A stretch of 41,655 nt of DNA, taken from positions 1-41,655 of IMG/VR virus record IMGVR_UViG_3300025570_000030; one strand, 5' to 3'. The stretch comes from a virus. Under the pieces are notes generated by a model, which saw only the letters and a list, made by a program, of their open reading frames with translations, did not search any database and had not been told where the DNA came from. Positions 5,194-14,073 of this stretch are shown piece after piece (position 1 is the first letter of the stretch; each line of letters opens with the position of its first letter). The translations under genes and the position numbers were made by a program.

Positions 5194-8175
5194 ATGAAGT
5201 TTTTAGCTGACATAGAAGTAGAGGAAGGTTTAAAAGATTCCAGTGGCGACTTAGGTTCTAGTGGGCAGCTTTTATCTTCAACAGTAACTGGTACTGCTTG
5301 GATAGACCCATCGACTATTGTAGCGGAAGCAGCTACATTAGTTGTAATTGCGTGTAAGAACACTTCTGGAGCAACTATAGTTAAAGGTACTCCTGTATAT
5401 CAAACTGGAACAGTGGGCGCGACAGCGACTATTGAAATAGCACCTGCAGATGCATTAATATCAGCAAATAAACTTCCAGCTATTGGATTACTACAAACAA
5501 CACTAAACAACAACGGATTTGGTAATGTAGTAATAACCGGAGAACTTACAAATTTTACAACATCTCCTATTGATGGAGTTGTACCTACCACAGGGGATAA
5601 AGTATTCGTAAAATCAGGGGGAGGACTAACATTAACTAAACCAACAGGCGAGGGTAATGGTATTCAAAATATGGGGCTTGTTGGTAAAGTAGCTATAGGT
5701 GGTGCTGGATCTATTACAGTATCTTCTATTATGCGTACAAACGATGTACCTAATTTACCAGAGGGTAGAATATGGGTGGGTGATGGAAATACTCTAGTAT
5801 CTGATACTATTTACCTCGACGAGCCTAATGGTAGAATGGGGATCGGAACTACTAATCCATTAACAGAACTAGAGGTGGTCGGAACAGCTAGAATGGATAC
5901 TGGAATAACAGAAGGTCTTCATTATGTAGGCACAGGATTAGAGCACTGGGGAGATGGGGGAACAGGAATGTCTTTCCCGGCAAATGATATTCTATCTCTA
6001 AGAACAGCAGGTTCTGATAGACTTTATATTAATTCATCTGGAAACGTAGGGATCGGGACGACTAGTCCTGGGGCTAAGTTAGATATTGCAAGTTCATCAA
6101 CAAATACAGTTCCTTTTAGAGTTGCAACAAGTAATGGCGTATCGGGTGGAAGTTTTTACGAAGATACAAGTGGATACCTTTGGCTTCAAATGTTTGACAC
6201 TTCGTCAAATGAAAAAGTAAGGATTAGAACTAATTCTAGCTCTTTCTTTAATGGTGGCAACGTTGGGATCGGGACGACTAGTCCTAACGCTTCATATAAA
6301 TTAGACGTAATAGGAAATATAAGTGCTTCAAATAATCTATATATAGGTAACGCTGATGACTTAGTAACCCCTACAACTATATTGGCATTGAATTCTGGTA
6401 GAGTTAGAGGTGTAACACTAGCTAACTTAGTAGACGCCTCTGGTGGACCTTACTTACCGCTAGCAGGTGGGACGATGACTGGAACTATTACTATGGATTC
6501 CGCAAATATAGATATAAAATCTAGCTCAGGGGTAGTGGGAACCATTTTATCAAGCAGTAATTCGTTGACGTTAAACGCTAGGTACACTGGTGATATGATA
6601 TTTCAGTCAGGTGGAGCAGAAAAAATGCGTATTACCTCAGCAGGAAACGTAGGTATCGGAACGACTAGTCCTAGTACTAAGTTACATATTTCAGGTGGAG
6701 ATATTAGGCTTAGTAATACTGCTCCTATTTTTACTGCTGAAGCTACAAACGGAACTTCGGGCCTTAGAATGAATACAATTGGAGGAACTAGCGGCAGTAT
6801 ATTAAGAGTTCAAGAAAGTGGCGACACTAAAGTTCAAATTGATTATAACGGCAACGTTGGGATCGGGACGACTGGTATAGATACTATTTTGCATATAAAA
6901 GATACAGGAAAAGCTACCTCTATGACAATAGAGTCCGATGCGAACAACGTCGGGGTTATTAGTTTTATTAGTCCAACCAGCACTGACGGTGGCATCTCGA
7001 TGGCTTCCGACGGTGATTTTTCAATAAGTAATTCCACAAACACAGGATTTCGATTAACTGGAGATGCAGCTCCTAAGCTTGCTTTAGGCGTTAATAACTT
7101 TACCCCAACTCAACAGTTGCACTTAGACGCCAACATAAGGGTCGAGGGCGCGTATTATGACTCTACTAACTCCGCAGGTTCTAACGGACAAGTATTAAGC
7201 TCTACAAATAGCGGAACTACTACAGAATGGGTAAATGCGTCAAGTGGCGGAGGAATCGGCGGGACTATAGCTGCAACAGAATTAGCAGTTGGTGATGCGA
7301 CTGATAGTATTGAAGGTAGTTCAAAATTAACATTTACTTCTGTAAGTGATGGATTGGGTTTTGACAAACTTAGAATTGGGGATGGAAGCACTGGAGCTAA
7401 CCAAGTACTACTAGATATAAACACACTTGGAACTGCTAATTCAAGAGGAAGGCTTACACTTAGTGACGCAAGTATTTTAAGAGGTTTTTTAGGAATAACA
7501 GGAGGTGACGAAGAAGTAACCCTACTTAGTAATGCAAATCTTCTTTTAGATTGTGGTTCTACAGATGACATAACAATGGCTAGTTCTTCTAGTTCTGGTG
7601 TAGGAATAGGAACGACAACCCCATCAAAAAAGCTAACAGTTAACGGTACAATATATAGCATGCAAACTTCGGGAGAAGTTATGATTGCAGGTGATGGTAG
7701 TTTTGAAACTAAGTATATTGCAATTAGAAATGGTAATAATCCTGCTGCTCAATGGGGCTTGCAAAAAGGGACAACAACTCCCGATACGGGTATTCAGCCC
7801 TCCGGCTCGGTTATGCTTATGCGTTCTTCTAAGGATATAGCTTTTAGGTCTAATTTAGCCGAAAACACAGCATCTTTTCAAAATGTAGATGCTTCTCACC
7901 TTTCTATTGTATCGCCTACCGGTTTTGATAACTCGGCAGCTAATGTTGGAATAGGAACTGATACTCCTCAATCTAAACTACAAGTTAACGGTGGAATTCA
8001 GATGGCTAATGACACTGAAACTTCTACCACAAATTCAGATAAAGCAGGCACTCTTAGGTACAGGGAAGACCTTAATATTGGTACTCCTAAAGCTAGTAAT
8101 AGTTATATTGATATGTATATGAGAACGGATGACAGCACTTACGGATGGGTTAACATAGTCACAAATAATTGGTAA
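5194..8175 (+). CDS. Giant repeat-containing tail fibre / tailspike
   Basis: It has 993 aa and starts MKFLADIEVEEGLKDSSGD, a typical fibre N-terminus. A beta-type repeat with the core GNVGIGTTSP followed by xxKLxVxG occurs seven times, starting near residues 213, 283, 355, 484, 553, 801 and 916. Repeats of this type form trimeric beta stalks in phage fibres and bacterial adhesins. A second patch (GGTMTGTITMDSAN, near 425) is another common fibre motif. The C-terminal 55 residues (AGTLRYREDLN, YIDMYMRTDD, WVNIVTNNW) form a small conserved end domain. No catalytic triad or obvious S74 intramolecular chaperone was seen. It likely projects from the tail and binds the host surface. Confidence 0.85.
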   Translation: MKFLADIEVEEGLKDSSGDLGSSGQLLSSTVTGTAWIDPSTIVAEAATLVVIACKNTSGATIVKGTPVYQTGTVGATATIEIAPADALISANKLPAIGLLQTTLNNNGFGNVVITGELTNFTTSPIDGVVPTTGDKVFVKSGGGLTLTKPTGEGNGIQNMGLVGKVAIGGAGSITVSSIMRTNDVPNLPEGRIWVGDGNTLVSDTIYLDEPNGRMGIGTTNPLTELEVVGTARMDTGITEGLHYVGTGLEHWGDGGTGMSFPANDILSLRTAGSDRLYINSSGNVGIGTTSPGAKLDIASSSTNTVPFRVATSNGVSGGSFYEDTSGYLWLQMFDTSSNEKVRIRTNSSSFFNGGNVGIGTTSPNASYKLDVIGNISASNNLYIGNADDLVTPTTILALNSGRVRGVTLANLVDASGGPYLPLAGGTMTGTITMDSANIDIKSSSGVVGTILSSSNSLTLNARYTGDMIFQSGGAEKMRITSAGNVGIGTTSPSTKLHISGGDIRLSNTAPIFTAEATNGTSGLRMNTIGGTSGSILRVQESGDTKVQIDYNGNVGIGTTGIDTILHIKDTGKATSMTIESDANNVGVISFISPTSTDGGISMASDGDFSISNSTNTGFRLTGDAAPKLALGVNNFTPTQQLHLDANIRVEGAYYDSTNSAGSNGQVLSSTNSGTTTEWVNASSGGGIGGTIAATELAVGDATDSIEGSSKLTFTSVSDGLGFDKLRIGDGSTGANQVLLDINTLGTANSRGRLTLSDASILRGFLGITGGDEEVTLLSNANLLLDCGSTDDITMASSSSSGVGIGTTTPSKKLTVNGTIYSMQTSGEVMIAGDGSFETKYIAIRNGNNPAAQWGLQKGTTTPDTGIQPSGSVMLMRSSKDIAFRSNLAENTASFQNVDASHLSIVSPTGFDNSAANVGIGTDTPQSKLQVNGGIQMANDTETSTTNSDKAGTLRYREDLNIGTPKASNSYIDMYMRTDDSTYGWVNIVTNNW
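5830..7968 (+). repeat. Seven GIGTT repeats inside the fibre gene
   Basis: Copies start near 5830, 6040, 6256, 6643, 6850, 7597 and 7939. At DNA level the copies at 6040 and 6256 share GGGATCGGGACGACTAGTCC exactly, and 6643 differs by a few bases. Near-identity in DNA where protein identity alone would allow drift points to recent duplication or ongoing recombination between repeats. Confidence 0.75.
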
Positions 8176-8189
8176 ACAAATAAAATTAT

Positions 8190-8906
8190 ATGGGAACAAA
8201 AATAATGTATACAGATGACATTCACGTAAGTGGTGAAATGTTTGATTCTGACGGATCTCCAGGGTCACCAGGAAAAGCACTAATAGCTACACCAACCGGT
8301 TCTACTTGGCAAGATGTGCCAACAGGAACACCTTCGTTGTTAACCACAGCAATATTAAACAATGTACTTGTGAATACCACCTCCACTATGGCGGCGGGTA
8401 ATTTTCTAGGTGCCCAAGTTTTGTCGTCCGGGCAAACGTGGACCAGTAGTGCTGCAGGCGTTACAATACCGGAAAGCGGTTTTTATGAAATATCATTTTC
8501 AATAGCTACTACGAGTACTCCGGCAGGGGAGTTCTTTTTTGATTTATTCACTATTAACATAAACGGGACAGCTATAGGACCTGAGTCTTCAGCGGGAATA
8601 AGCGGTACTATGAGTAGTGGAGCTCCCAACTCTGCTGTATTGGTGATAACAAAACAATTAGTAATAAACGACATAGTAGGGGTATCTTCGTCACAAAATA
8701 ATGATAATGCGGTAACAAGCACGACAGTTGCAGCAAACTCATTTTTTAGTATAAGAAAATTGGGGCAACCCGGTACTACAACAGGTGTTGTATCTAGTGC
8801 TGAATCATCAGAGGCTACAAGGAATATAATAATAGGTACATCGGCAACTCCGCCGGCATTGGCAGGAGTTTTTCCAAATACTATTTATTTTCAAAGAGAA
8901 ACATAA
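8190..8906 (+). CDS. Appendage protein with C1q-like head domain
   Basis: The 238-aa protein has a short N-terminal part like the previous fibre (MYTDDIHVSGEMFDSDG, PGKALIAT, TWQDVP). Residues about 45-195 then read like a C1q/TNF-type jelly roll: conserved blocks GVTIPESGFYEISFSIA, FFFDLFTININGTAIG and NSFFSIRKLG. Such heads form trimers and bind sugars or proteins at fibre tips. The last 40 residues are Ser/Ala/Thr-rich. The stop overlaps the next start (TAATG), suggesting coupled translation. I am fairly sure of the fold type; binding target unknown. Confidence 0.72.
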   Translation: MGTKIMYTDDIHVSGEMFDSDGSPGSPGKALIATPTGSTWQDVPTGTPSLLTTAILNNVLVNTTSTMAAGNFLGAQVLSSGQTWTSSAAGVTIPESGFYEISFSIATTSTPAGEFFFDLFTININGTAIGPESSAGISGTMSSGAPNSAVLVITKQLVINDIVGVSSSQNNDNAVTSTTVAANSFFSIRKLGQPGTTTGVVSSAESSEATRNIIIGTSATPPALAGVFPNTIYFQRET

Positions 8907-9748
8907 TGGCGTTAGTACTTAGAGGCACAACAAAATTTGGCACAGAAACCGGTTATTTTAGGGGTAGCCCAACAGGTGCTAAACCTACCGGAACTGTAGA
9001 GGGAGACTTGATAGTTATATGGATGTCAGGGGATATCGCCTCTAGACCTAGCGTCACTTGGCCCTCAGGCTTTACAGCTATATATGATCAAAACGATACA
9101 GATTTAGGTGGGGGTTCTTGGATATATGGAGCTTATAAAGTAGCGGGAGCATCTGAACCAAGCACATATACCGTTAGTATTTCAGGCACTTTTTATAGGG
9201 GTGGGAGTAAATGTTCTATAATATCTTATTACAATGATGCGGGAGTAGGCAGTTGGAGTCTAGTAACTAGAGCGGCTAATAAGGTAACAAGTTCGTCTAT
9301 TACATCCCCCTCAGTTACAGGAACAGGTTTGTATATGATACCTTTTATTCACGAAGCTACCGCTACAGTAAGTAGCAATAATTCTCCGGTTCCAAGCATA
9401 TTATTTGATAATAACCCTTCGGGTTATGCCAATATTTCATCACAGATCTATGCAGGCTATTTAGCTGTTACTGCGGGAACTGTTAGTATAACTTGGAGTA
9501 GTTCAAACGATTTATATTCTTTACCGACAATATTCCAAAGTAATGTCGCGCCACCACCACCGCCACCGACTGGGTATGTTAGTAAAATAAAAATAAATGG
9601 CGCTTATAAAAATGTACTTAATGGATGGGTAGCGGTAGATCAAGGTGCAATTCCTGGATCAGCAACTTCTTGGAAGCAAATAACAGGAGGCTACATAAAG
9701 GAGGGTGATGGTCAAAAGGGATCTTGGAAAGAAATATTTATAGATTAA
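8906..9748 (+). CDS. Appendage protein with polyproline hinge
   Basis: This 280-aa protein has an N-terminal beta-rich domain (residues about 1-210) rich in Gly, Ser, Thr and aromatic residues. It begins LVLRGTTKFGTETGYF, followed by GDLIVIWMSGD and WPSGFTAIYDQ, which resembles surface-binding domains in other phages. A run of six prolines (about 215-220) forms a rigid hinge. The C-terminal 60 residues (YVSKIKINGAYKNVLNGWVAV, then GSWKEIFID) contain the short W/K motif often found at the ends of phage appendage proteins. It starts within the previous stop codon (TAATG). Likely a host-contact or decoration protein. Confidence 0.68.
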   Translation: MALVLRGTTKFGTETGYFRGSPTGAKPTGTVEGDLIVIWMSGDIASRPSVTWPSGFTAIYDQNDTDLGGGSWIYGAYKVAGASEPSTYTVSISGTFYRGGSKCSIISYYNDAGVGSWSLVTRAANKVTSSSITSPSVTGTGLYMIPFIHEATATVSSNNSPVPSILFDNNPSGYANISSQIYAGYLAVTAGTVSITWSSSNDLYSLPTIFQSNVAPPPPPPTGYVSKIKINGAYKNVLNGWVAVDQGAIPGSATSWKQITGGYIKEGDGQKGSWKEIFID

Positions 9749-9765
9749 AAATAAAAATAAAAATT

Positions 9766-10131
9766 ATGACAGTAAATTATTTATGGAATTGTACAAGAGT
9801 AGACGCTTATCCTGTAGAGGATGAAAATCCAGATGTGGTGTATAATGTTCACTGGAACCTTTTAGGGGCTAGTAACGAGGACACTATGCCTAACGGGCAA
9901 CCTTATCAAGCTTCGACAGTAGGCACTCAACTGTTAGACACTTCAACTATAACGGAATTTATTCCTTTTGAAGATTTAACTAATGAGATAGTTACCAATT
10001 GGGTTATATCAGCAATGGGACCGGAAGCAGTAGAAGCGCGAGAGCTTATAATAGCTAATCAAATAGATGAGCAAATTAATCCAACGTCTTTATCATTGAT
10101 AATAGGGCAGCCTATTCCAACTGAGGATTAA
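9766..10131 (+). CDS. Small conserved phage protein (DUF7936-like)
   Basis: It encodes 121 aa from ATG at 9766. An upstream in-frame ATG (9724) would add 14 residues overlapping the previous gene, so it is rejected; the sequence before 9766 is the usual A-rich leader. The pattern is W-x-C-TRVDAYP at the start, DVVYNVHWNLLGAS, FIPFEDLTNEIVTNWV, then a helix and EQINPTSLSLIIGQPIP. This matches a small family I know from many phages (DUF7936, from memory), whose function is not established and which is usually found next to structural genes. It probably has a beta sandwich plus helix. Confidence 0.72.
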   Translation: MTVNYLWNCTRVDAYPVEDENPDVVYNVHWNLLGASNEDTMPNGQPYQASTVGTQLLDTSTITEFIPFEDLTNEIVTNWVISAMGPEAVEARELIIANQIDEQINPTSLSLIIGQPIPTED

Positions 10132-10197
10132 ATAAATAAATACAACACGTAATAATTATACATAGACTAATATTAAGTGTAATTAAAATATAATTAA

Positions 10198-11751
10198 ATG
10201 GAATTCAATAGACCAAGTGAGATTGTGAAAACTCTTACGTTTGGCGATCAAGCCAATAAAGAAATAATGCAAGGTGTCAAGAAATTATCAAACGCGGTAA
10301 AGTCCACATTAGGGGCTAGTGGTAAGTGTGTAATTTTTGAAGACGCCTTAGGTAGACCGGTAATAACAAAAGATGGAGTAACCGTTGCGGAAAGCGTAGT
10401 CTTATTACACCCGGTTGAAAATATAGGGGCTACCTTAATAAAGGAAGCTGCTAGTAATACAGTTAGAGAAGCGGGGGATGGTACAACAACCGCCACCGTT
10501 TTAGCTGACTCTTTATTGGAAGAAGCTAACAAAGAAAAAGATACATCTGTAAGGGATTTAAAAGCTGGCATTATAAGTGGTGCTGAAAAAGTAAAAAACT
10601 ACTTAGATAAAATCAGTGTACCAGTTGAGGGTGAAATGTTAAAAAATGTTGCAATAATAAGCTGTAACAATGACGAAAAGCTTGGTAGTAAAATTGGTGA
10701 AGCTTACGAAAGAGTAGGTAAAGACGGAATAGTATTAATGGAAGAATCCGAAACAAATGAAACTTATGTTGATTTTGTGGAAGGAGTACAATTTGACTCA
10801 AAACTAAAGTCTCCACATTTTGCAACAAACAAAGACAAGGGTGAGGCTGTCTTAGACGACCCGTGTGTCCTTATTGTATCTTCTCCTATACCAAATATAA
10901 GAAGGATACAAAGTGTCTTAGAACACGTCGTAAAGAACAAACGTAGTTTATTAATAGTAGCAGAAGTTGAACAACAGCCGTTCGCTACATTAATGGCTAA
11001 TAAAGTAAAGGGTAATATTAAAGTAAATATTATCGATGCGCCTGGTTTTGGCCCAACAAGACAAGAAACTATAGAAGATTTAGCCATACTGACCGGAGCT
11101 CAAGTAATAAACGAAGAATTAGGAGATGATTTAGATCTTATAGATCCTAGTGTATTAGGAGAAGCTATTAAATCAGTTACAGGCGATAAAAGCACAGTGT
11201 TGCAAATAGAACCTGATAACGAGTTGCTAGAAGAAAGAATTGAAGGCGTAATAGCTAAGTTACAAGAAGAGACTAATCCATTCTTTAAGAAAAAATTAGA
11301 ACAACGTTTATCAATGCTAACTGGAAAAGTTGGTGTTATATTCGTAGGGGCAGATTCGGAAGTAGAATTACAAGAAAAGAAAGCTAGAGTAGAAGATGCC
11401 ATATATGCGACAAAAGCCGCTTATAAGGAGGGTATTGTTCCTGGAGGTGGAATAGCTTTACTTAATGCTTCTAATAAAATTAAACCAAGTAACAGAGGCG
11501 AAGAGGTATTGCTAGAAGCAATTAAATCTCCTTATACAACTATATTAGCAAATGCAGGCATTCACTCAATGGCGGATCCAAAACAAAAGAATAGAGGTAT
11601 TGATGTAGTTACTGGAAAAGAAGTTGACATGATTAAAGCTGGTATTATAGATCCAGTGTTAGTTACAAAGTCAGCGCTGAAGAATGCAGTTAGCGTTGTT
11701 ACTACTATAATTTCTGCAGATTGTGTAATCAGTAATAAAAGATTAGCATAA
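10198..11751 (+). CDS. groEL: Phage chaperonin GroEL (Cpn60)
   Basis: The 517-aa protein is a full-length chaperonin (bacterial GroEL is about 548 aa). ATP-site motifs are intact: ITKDGVTVA (56-64), GDGTTTATVLA (93-103, with D94 matching E. coli D87), D400 in ARVEDAIYATKAA (matching the ATP-hydrolysis residue D398), and PGGGIALL (415-422). The apical domain (about 196-374) is divergent. In the substrate-binding segment QFDSKLKSPHF the tyrosines of E. coli Y199 and Y203 are replaced by Leu and His, and the loop after LLIVAE is one residue shorter. The Gly-Gly-Met tail is absent. It would fold phage proteins, probably capsid or fibres, with the GroES encoded next. It starts after a 66-nt A/T-rich gap that may hold its own promoter. 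Confidence 0.95.
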   Translation: MEFNRPSEIVKTLTFGDQANKEIMQGVKKLSNAVKSTLGASGKCVIFEDALGRPVITKDGVTVAESVVLLHPVENIGATLIKEAASNTVREAGDGTTTATVLADSLLEEANKEKDTSVRDLKAGIISGAEKVKNYLDKISVPVEGEMLKNVAIISCNNDEKLGSKIGEAYERVGKDGIVLMEESETNETYVDFVEGVQFDSKLKSPHFATNKDKGEAVLDDPCVLIVSSPIPNIRRIQSVLEHVVKNKRSLLIVAEVEQQPFATLMANKVKGNIKVNIIDAPGFGPTRQETIEDLAILTGAQVINEELGDDLDLIDPSVLGEAIKSVTGDKSTVLQIEPDNELLEERIEGVIAKLQEETNPFFKKKLEQRLSMLTGKVGVIFVGADSEVELQEKKARVEDAIYATKAAYKEGIVPGGGIALLNASNKIKPSNRGEEVLLEAIKSPYTTILANAGIHSMADPKQKNRGIDVVTGKEVDMIKAGIIDPVLVTKSALKNAVSVVTTIISADCVISNKRLA

Positions 11752-12008
11752 TGCAGGCAATAAATTACTACGTAATTGTAGAAAAAATAAAGGAAGCTCC
11801 TAAGACAGTAGCGGGCTTAGAATTGACGGATAAACAGAACACGGATATAAGATATATTAGAGCCAACGTTGTAAGCGTTGGTGAAAACGTACCCATAATA
11901 AAAGAGGGAGACATAATAAGGTACGACAAACACGCAGGGTTTGGTATTGACTGGGATGGAAAAATGTTGTACGTTATAAAAGCAAATGATATAGTTCTAG
12001 TAGAATGA
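11751..12008 (+). CDS. groES: Phage co-chaperonin GroES (Cpn10)
   Basis: This 85-aa protein (usual length about 97) has the Cpn10 pattern: YYVIVEKIKEAPKTVAGLELT at the N-terminus, where residues 16-30 are the mobile loop that binds GroEL; then IRANVVSVG, EGDIIRYDKHAGFGIDWDG and LYVIKANDIVLVE. The loop hydrophobic tripeptide IVL of E. coli appears as LEL. The roof loop is short. Its start overlaps the groEL stop (TAATG), giving a coupled pair. GroEL and GroES from the same genome likely work together or pair with host partners. Confidence 0.9.
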   Translation: MQAINYYVIVEKIKEAPKTVAGLELTDKQNTDIRYIRANVVSVGENVPIIKEGDIIRYDKHAGFGIDWDGKMLYVIKANDIVLVE

Positions 12009-12445
12009 GGTTGTCGCCAAAGGATTTAAGAGATATGAATATCTTTAAATATTATAGGTTGACTAGAAGGTGGGTAACTAAGACATACGAGTTATCAAGT
12101 GCAGATTTTGAGTTATTGGTGTATTTAGACTGCAAGGAACTTTTTAGAAGACAAGACTTTATTAATGGAGCTTACACTTATACTTGGGATAAGAATAGAT
12201 GGGAGAGATTAAGGAGAGACGGATGGATCGACGTTTTTAAAGAACGAAATAGAACATCGTCTAAATATGCTGTTTATCAAATGTCTAGAAAAGCCAAGTT
12301 ACTTATAACAAGAGTTTATAGAATATTACTAGGCGAAGAAGATTTGCCTCAATCTAGTAGAAGCGTGTTTTACAAAAACAAAACATATACAGATAAAACT
12401 TTTAACAAAGCTATAGATGATATGTCAAATGATAAAGAAAGATAA
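12005..12445 (+). CDS. Winged-helix-like protein
   Basis: The 146-aa basic protein opens with FKYYRLTRRWVTKTYELSSA, then FELLVYLDCKELF (helices) and WERLRRDGWIDVFKERNR, which looks like the recognition helix and wing of a winged-helix domain of MarR type (about 20-105). The tail is Lys/Asp/Ser-rich. I recall similar proteins in marine phages near structural genes. It could be a late regulator or a DNA-binding packaging aid. It overlaps groES by ATGA and the next gene by TAATG. Fold is likely; function uncertain. Confidence 0.65.
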   Translation: MRLSPKDLRDMNIFKYYRLTRRWVTKTYELSSADFELLVYLDCKELFRRQDFINGAYTYTWDKNRWERLRRDGWIDVFKERNRTSSKYAVYQMSRKAKLLITRVYRILLGEEDLPQSSRSVFYKNKTYTDKTFNKAIDDMSNDKER

Positions 12446-12795
12446 TGGGATTTAAACTTAAAGACTTTTCACAAATGATAGGTATAGACAAAGAAAGCTC
12501 TACCTACGATACTCCAGTATTTAAGAAGGAGTTAAAAAGTGGTGGCGTTTTAGCAGAGGCTAATAACGACGGAACTATATTTATTGATAAAAGTCTTAAA
12601 GGTAAAAACAAAGAGGAGGCAATCGAACATGAGAAAGTTCACATGGACCAGATGAAACAAGGTAGATTGCAGTATGACGACAACACTGTAACTTGGAAAA
12701 AAGATACAAAATCACCAGCTAGAGTATATTCGCGAGCAACTATGGAAGAAGGCGCTCATAACTTACCTTGGGAAGCCGAGGCATATAAAAAATAA
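12445..12795 (+). CDS. Small zincin-like protein (HExxH)
   Basis: It encodes 116 aa. H62-E63-K64-V65-H66 in AIEHEKVHMDQMKQG is a classic HExxH zinc motif preceded by hydrophobic and acidic residues. Near the C-terminus LPWEAEAYKK (108-116) offers a Glu that could be the third ligand, as in gluzincin-like families. The N-terminal half (KSGGVLAEANNDGTIFIDKSL) fits a small beta sheet leading into the helix. The length is minimal for a peptidase. It may act in prohead maturation, cell-wall entry or lysis, or be a structural zinc protein. It lies between the winged-helix gene and the basic-protein cluster. Confidence 0.6.
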   Translation: MGFKLKDFSQMIGIDKESSTYDTPVFKKELKSGGVLAEANNDGTIFIDKSLKGKNKEEAIEHEKVHMDQMKQGRLQYDDNTVTWKKDTKSPARVYSRATMEEGAHNLPWEAEAYKK

Positions 12796-12799
12796 TAAG

Positions 12800-13741
12800 A
12801 TGTATAAAGCAACACCAATAACAAAAAGAGCAGGTAGCCCACTTCATAATGACCTAGTCGATAATGATCGCCGAAATATAGAAAAGGGTAAAAAAGATCC
12901 CAGCATAGATATTATAAGCAAAAGCACTGAGGAAGGAACACCCGGTGAAAAAGGAAAAGAAAAAACTAGAAATAAGACTTGGGACGACTTAAGAGCTGAA
13001 GGCTGGTCTGAAGATAAAATAAAAGAAGCGAAAGATTGGAGATCTAAGAACCAAGATGCTCCCAGGGATCAGGTAGGGACTGGAGATTTTGAACCGGATA
13101 AGCCAGGTACCCCCGATAAAACGAACTATACTGCTACCGAAATATTTAAGCAAGATTTTGGCACAAACGTAGGAGATATAGAACAACGCGAGATGAATCG
13201 TGTTACTAAGAAAGCTGAAAAGGATGTTCGTAGAGGTAAAATAAAAACAGCTCGTAGTGAATCCAGAGGTTATACTGTTAACGATGAAGGAGTGGCGGAA
13301 AAAACAGGAGAAAAACTAAAAGGAAAAGAAAAAAGAAATTTTTTAAAAGACGCTAGACAAAAAGCTAAAGCGGAGGAAAGAGCAGCAGAAACAAAATCCT
13401 TTAAAAATAGAGCGTCTAATGCAGCAAAAGGGCAAGCCTCGGGCAAAGGGCTAGATCAATCATATCGTAGAGATGATGTAGCTAAAACAAAAGGTGATTT
13501 TAGTGATGATACTCAAATAGCTCAGGACCAACTTAAACAAGACATGGCGGCTAGTAATGCTAAAGAAGCTGTAAGCAATTCAAATACCATTAACTTCAAC
13601 ACAGACGTTAATCAATACAAACCAGCCGGGATGCAGAATGTAAAAATGAGAGATTTTGCTTCAGAATTTGGTGCAAAAAACGTTGCTTTATCTGCAGCTA
13701 AAATGCGAGCTCCTATAAAGAAAAACTATTTTAAAAAGTAA
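12800..13741 (+). CDS. Lys-rich low-complexity protein
   Basis: The 313-aa protein is highly charged, rich in Lys, Glu, Asp, Arg and Gln, and mostly disordered or helical. It starts with TPITKRAGSPLHND. The SPLH/SPLK-type phrase recurs in the 237-aa basic protein at 14221 (VSPLKE), suggesting a common targeting or attachment peptide. Residues 57-95 (TWDDLRAEGWSEDKIKEAKDW) form a small helical module. No enzyme motif was seen. I infer an internal head or packaged protein. Five bases separate it from the zincin-like gene. Confidence 0.62.
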   Translation: MYKATPITKRAGSPLHNDLVDNDRRNIEKGKKDPSIDIISKSTEEGTPGEKGKEKTRNKTWDDLRAEGWSEDKIKEAKDWRSKNQDAPRDQVGTGDFEPDKPGTPDKTNYTATEIFKQDFGTNVGDIEQREMNRVTKKAEKDVRRGKIKTARSESRGYTVNDEGVAEKTGEKLKGKEKRNFLKDARQKAKAEERAAETKSFKNRASNAAKGQASGKGLDQSYRRDDVAKTKGDFSDDTQIAQDQLKQDMAASNAKEAVSNSNTINFNTDVNQYKPAGMQNVKMRDFASEFGAKNVALSAAKMRAPIKKNYFKK

Positions 13742-13746
13742 TAATT

Positions 13747-14073
13747 ATGGCATACAAGCAAGAACCTAAATCCCCAGTATTGAAAAGATGCTGGGAAGGG
13801 TATTCTCCAGTGCCCGGTAAAAAGAAGGAGGAAAAAGGAAGTTGCGCAAAGTCACCGGCTAAAAGAACTAAGGCTTATACTGCAGGCATGAGTGCCTCTG
13901 AAAGAAGAGCCTATAACAATAAAACTGGTGGCAATTTAAAAGCGCCTCAACCAGGTGGTGGGTCAAGGAAAAAATCTTATTGTGCTAGGTCTGCAGGTAT
14001 TAAAAAATGCAAAGATCCGGACAAAAATGGGGATTGTCCAAATGATATTGCTAGAAGAAACTGGAAATGCTAA
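13747..14073 (+). CDS. Small basic Cys-containing protein (DUF6321-like)
   Basis: It encodes 108 aa with an N-terminal MAYKQ, six cysteines and many Lys/Arg. The C-terminal part (RKKSYCARSAGIKKC, then DPNKNG-like spacer, ARRNWKC) matches a short conserved module often found in phages (RKSFCARM...RRWKC, DUF6321 from memory). Function unknown; DNA binding or head packaging protein is plausible. The next gene starts inside its stop codon (TAATG). The MAYKQ start is shared with the gene at 14221. Confidence 0.65.
   Translation: MAYKQEPKSPVLKRCWEGYSPVPGKKKEEKGSCAKSPAKRTKAYTAGMSASERRAYNNKTGGNLKAPQPGGGSRKKSYCARSAGIKKCKDPDKNGDCPNDIARRNWKC

Noticed and set aside
5830-7968. CRISPR-like direct repeats
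   Set aside because: Spacing is irregular and the repeats are in frame, encoding GIGTT fibre repeats.
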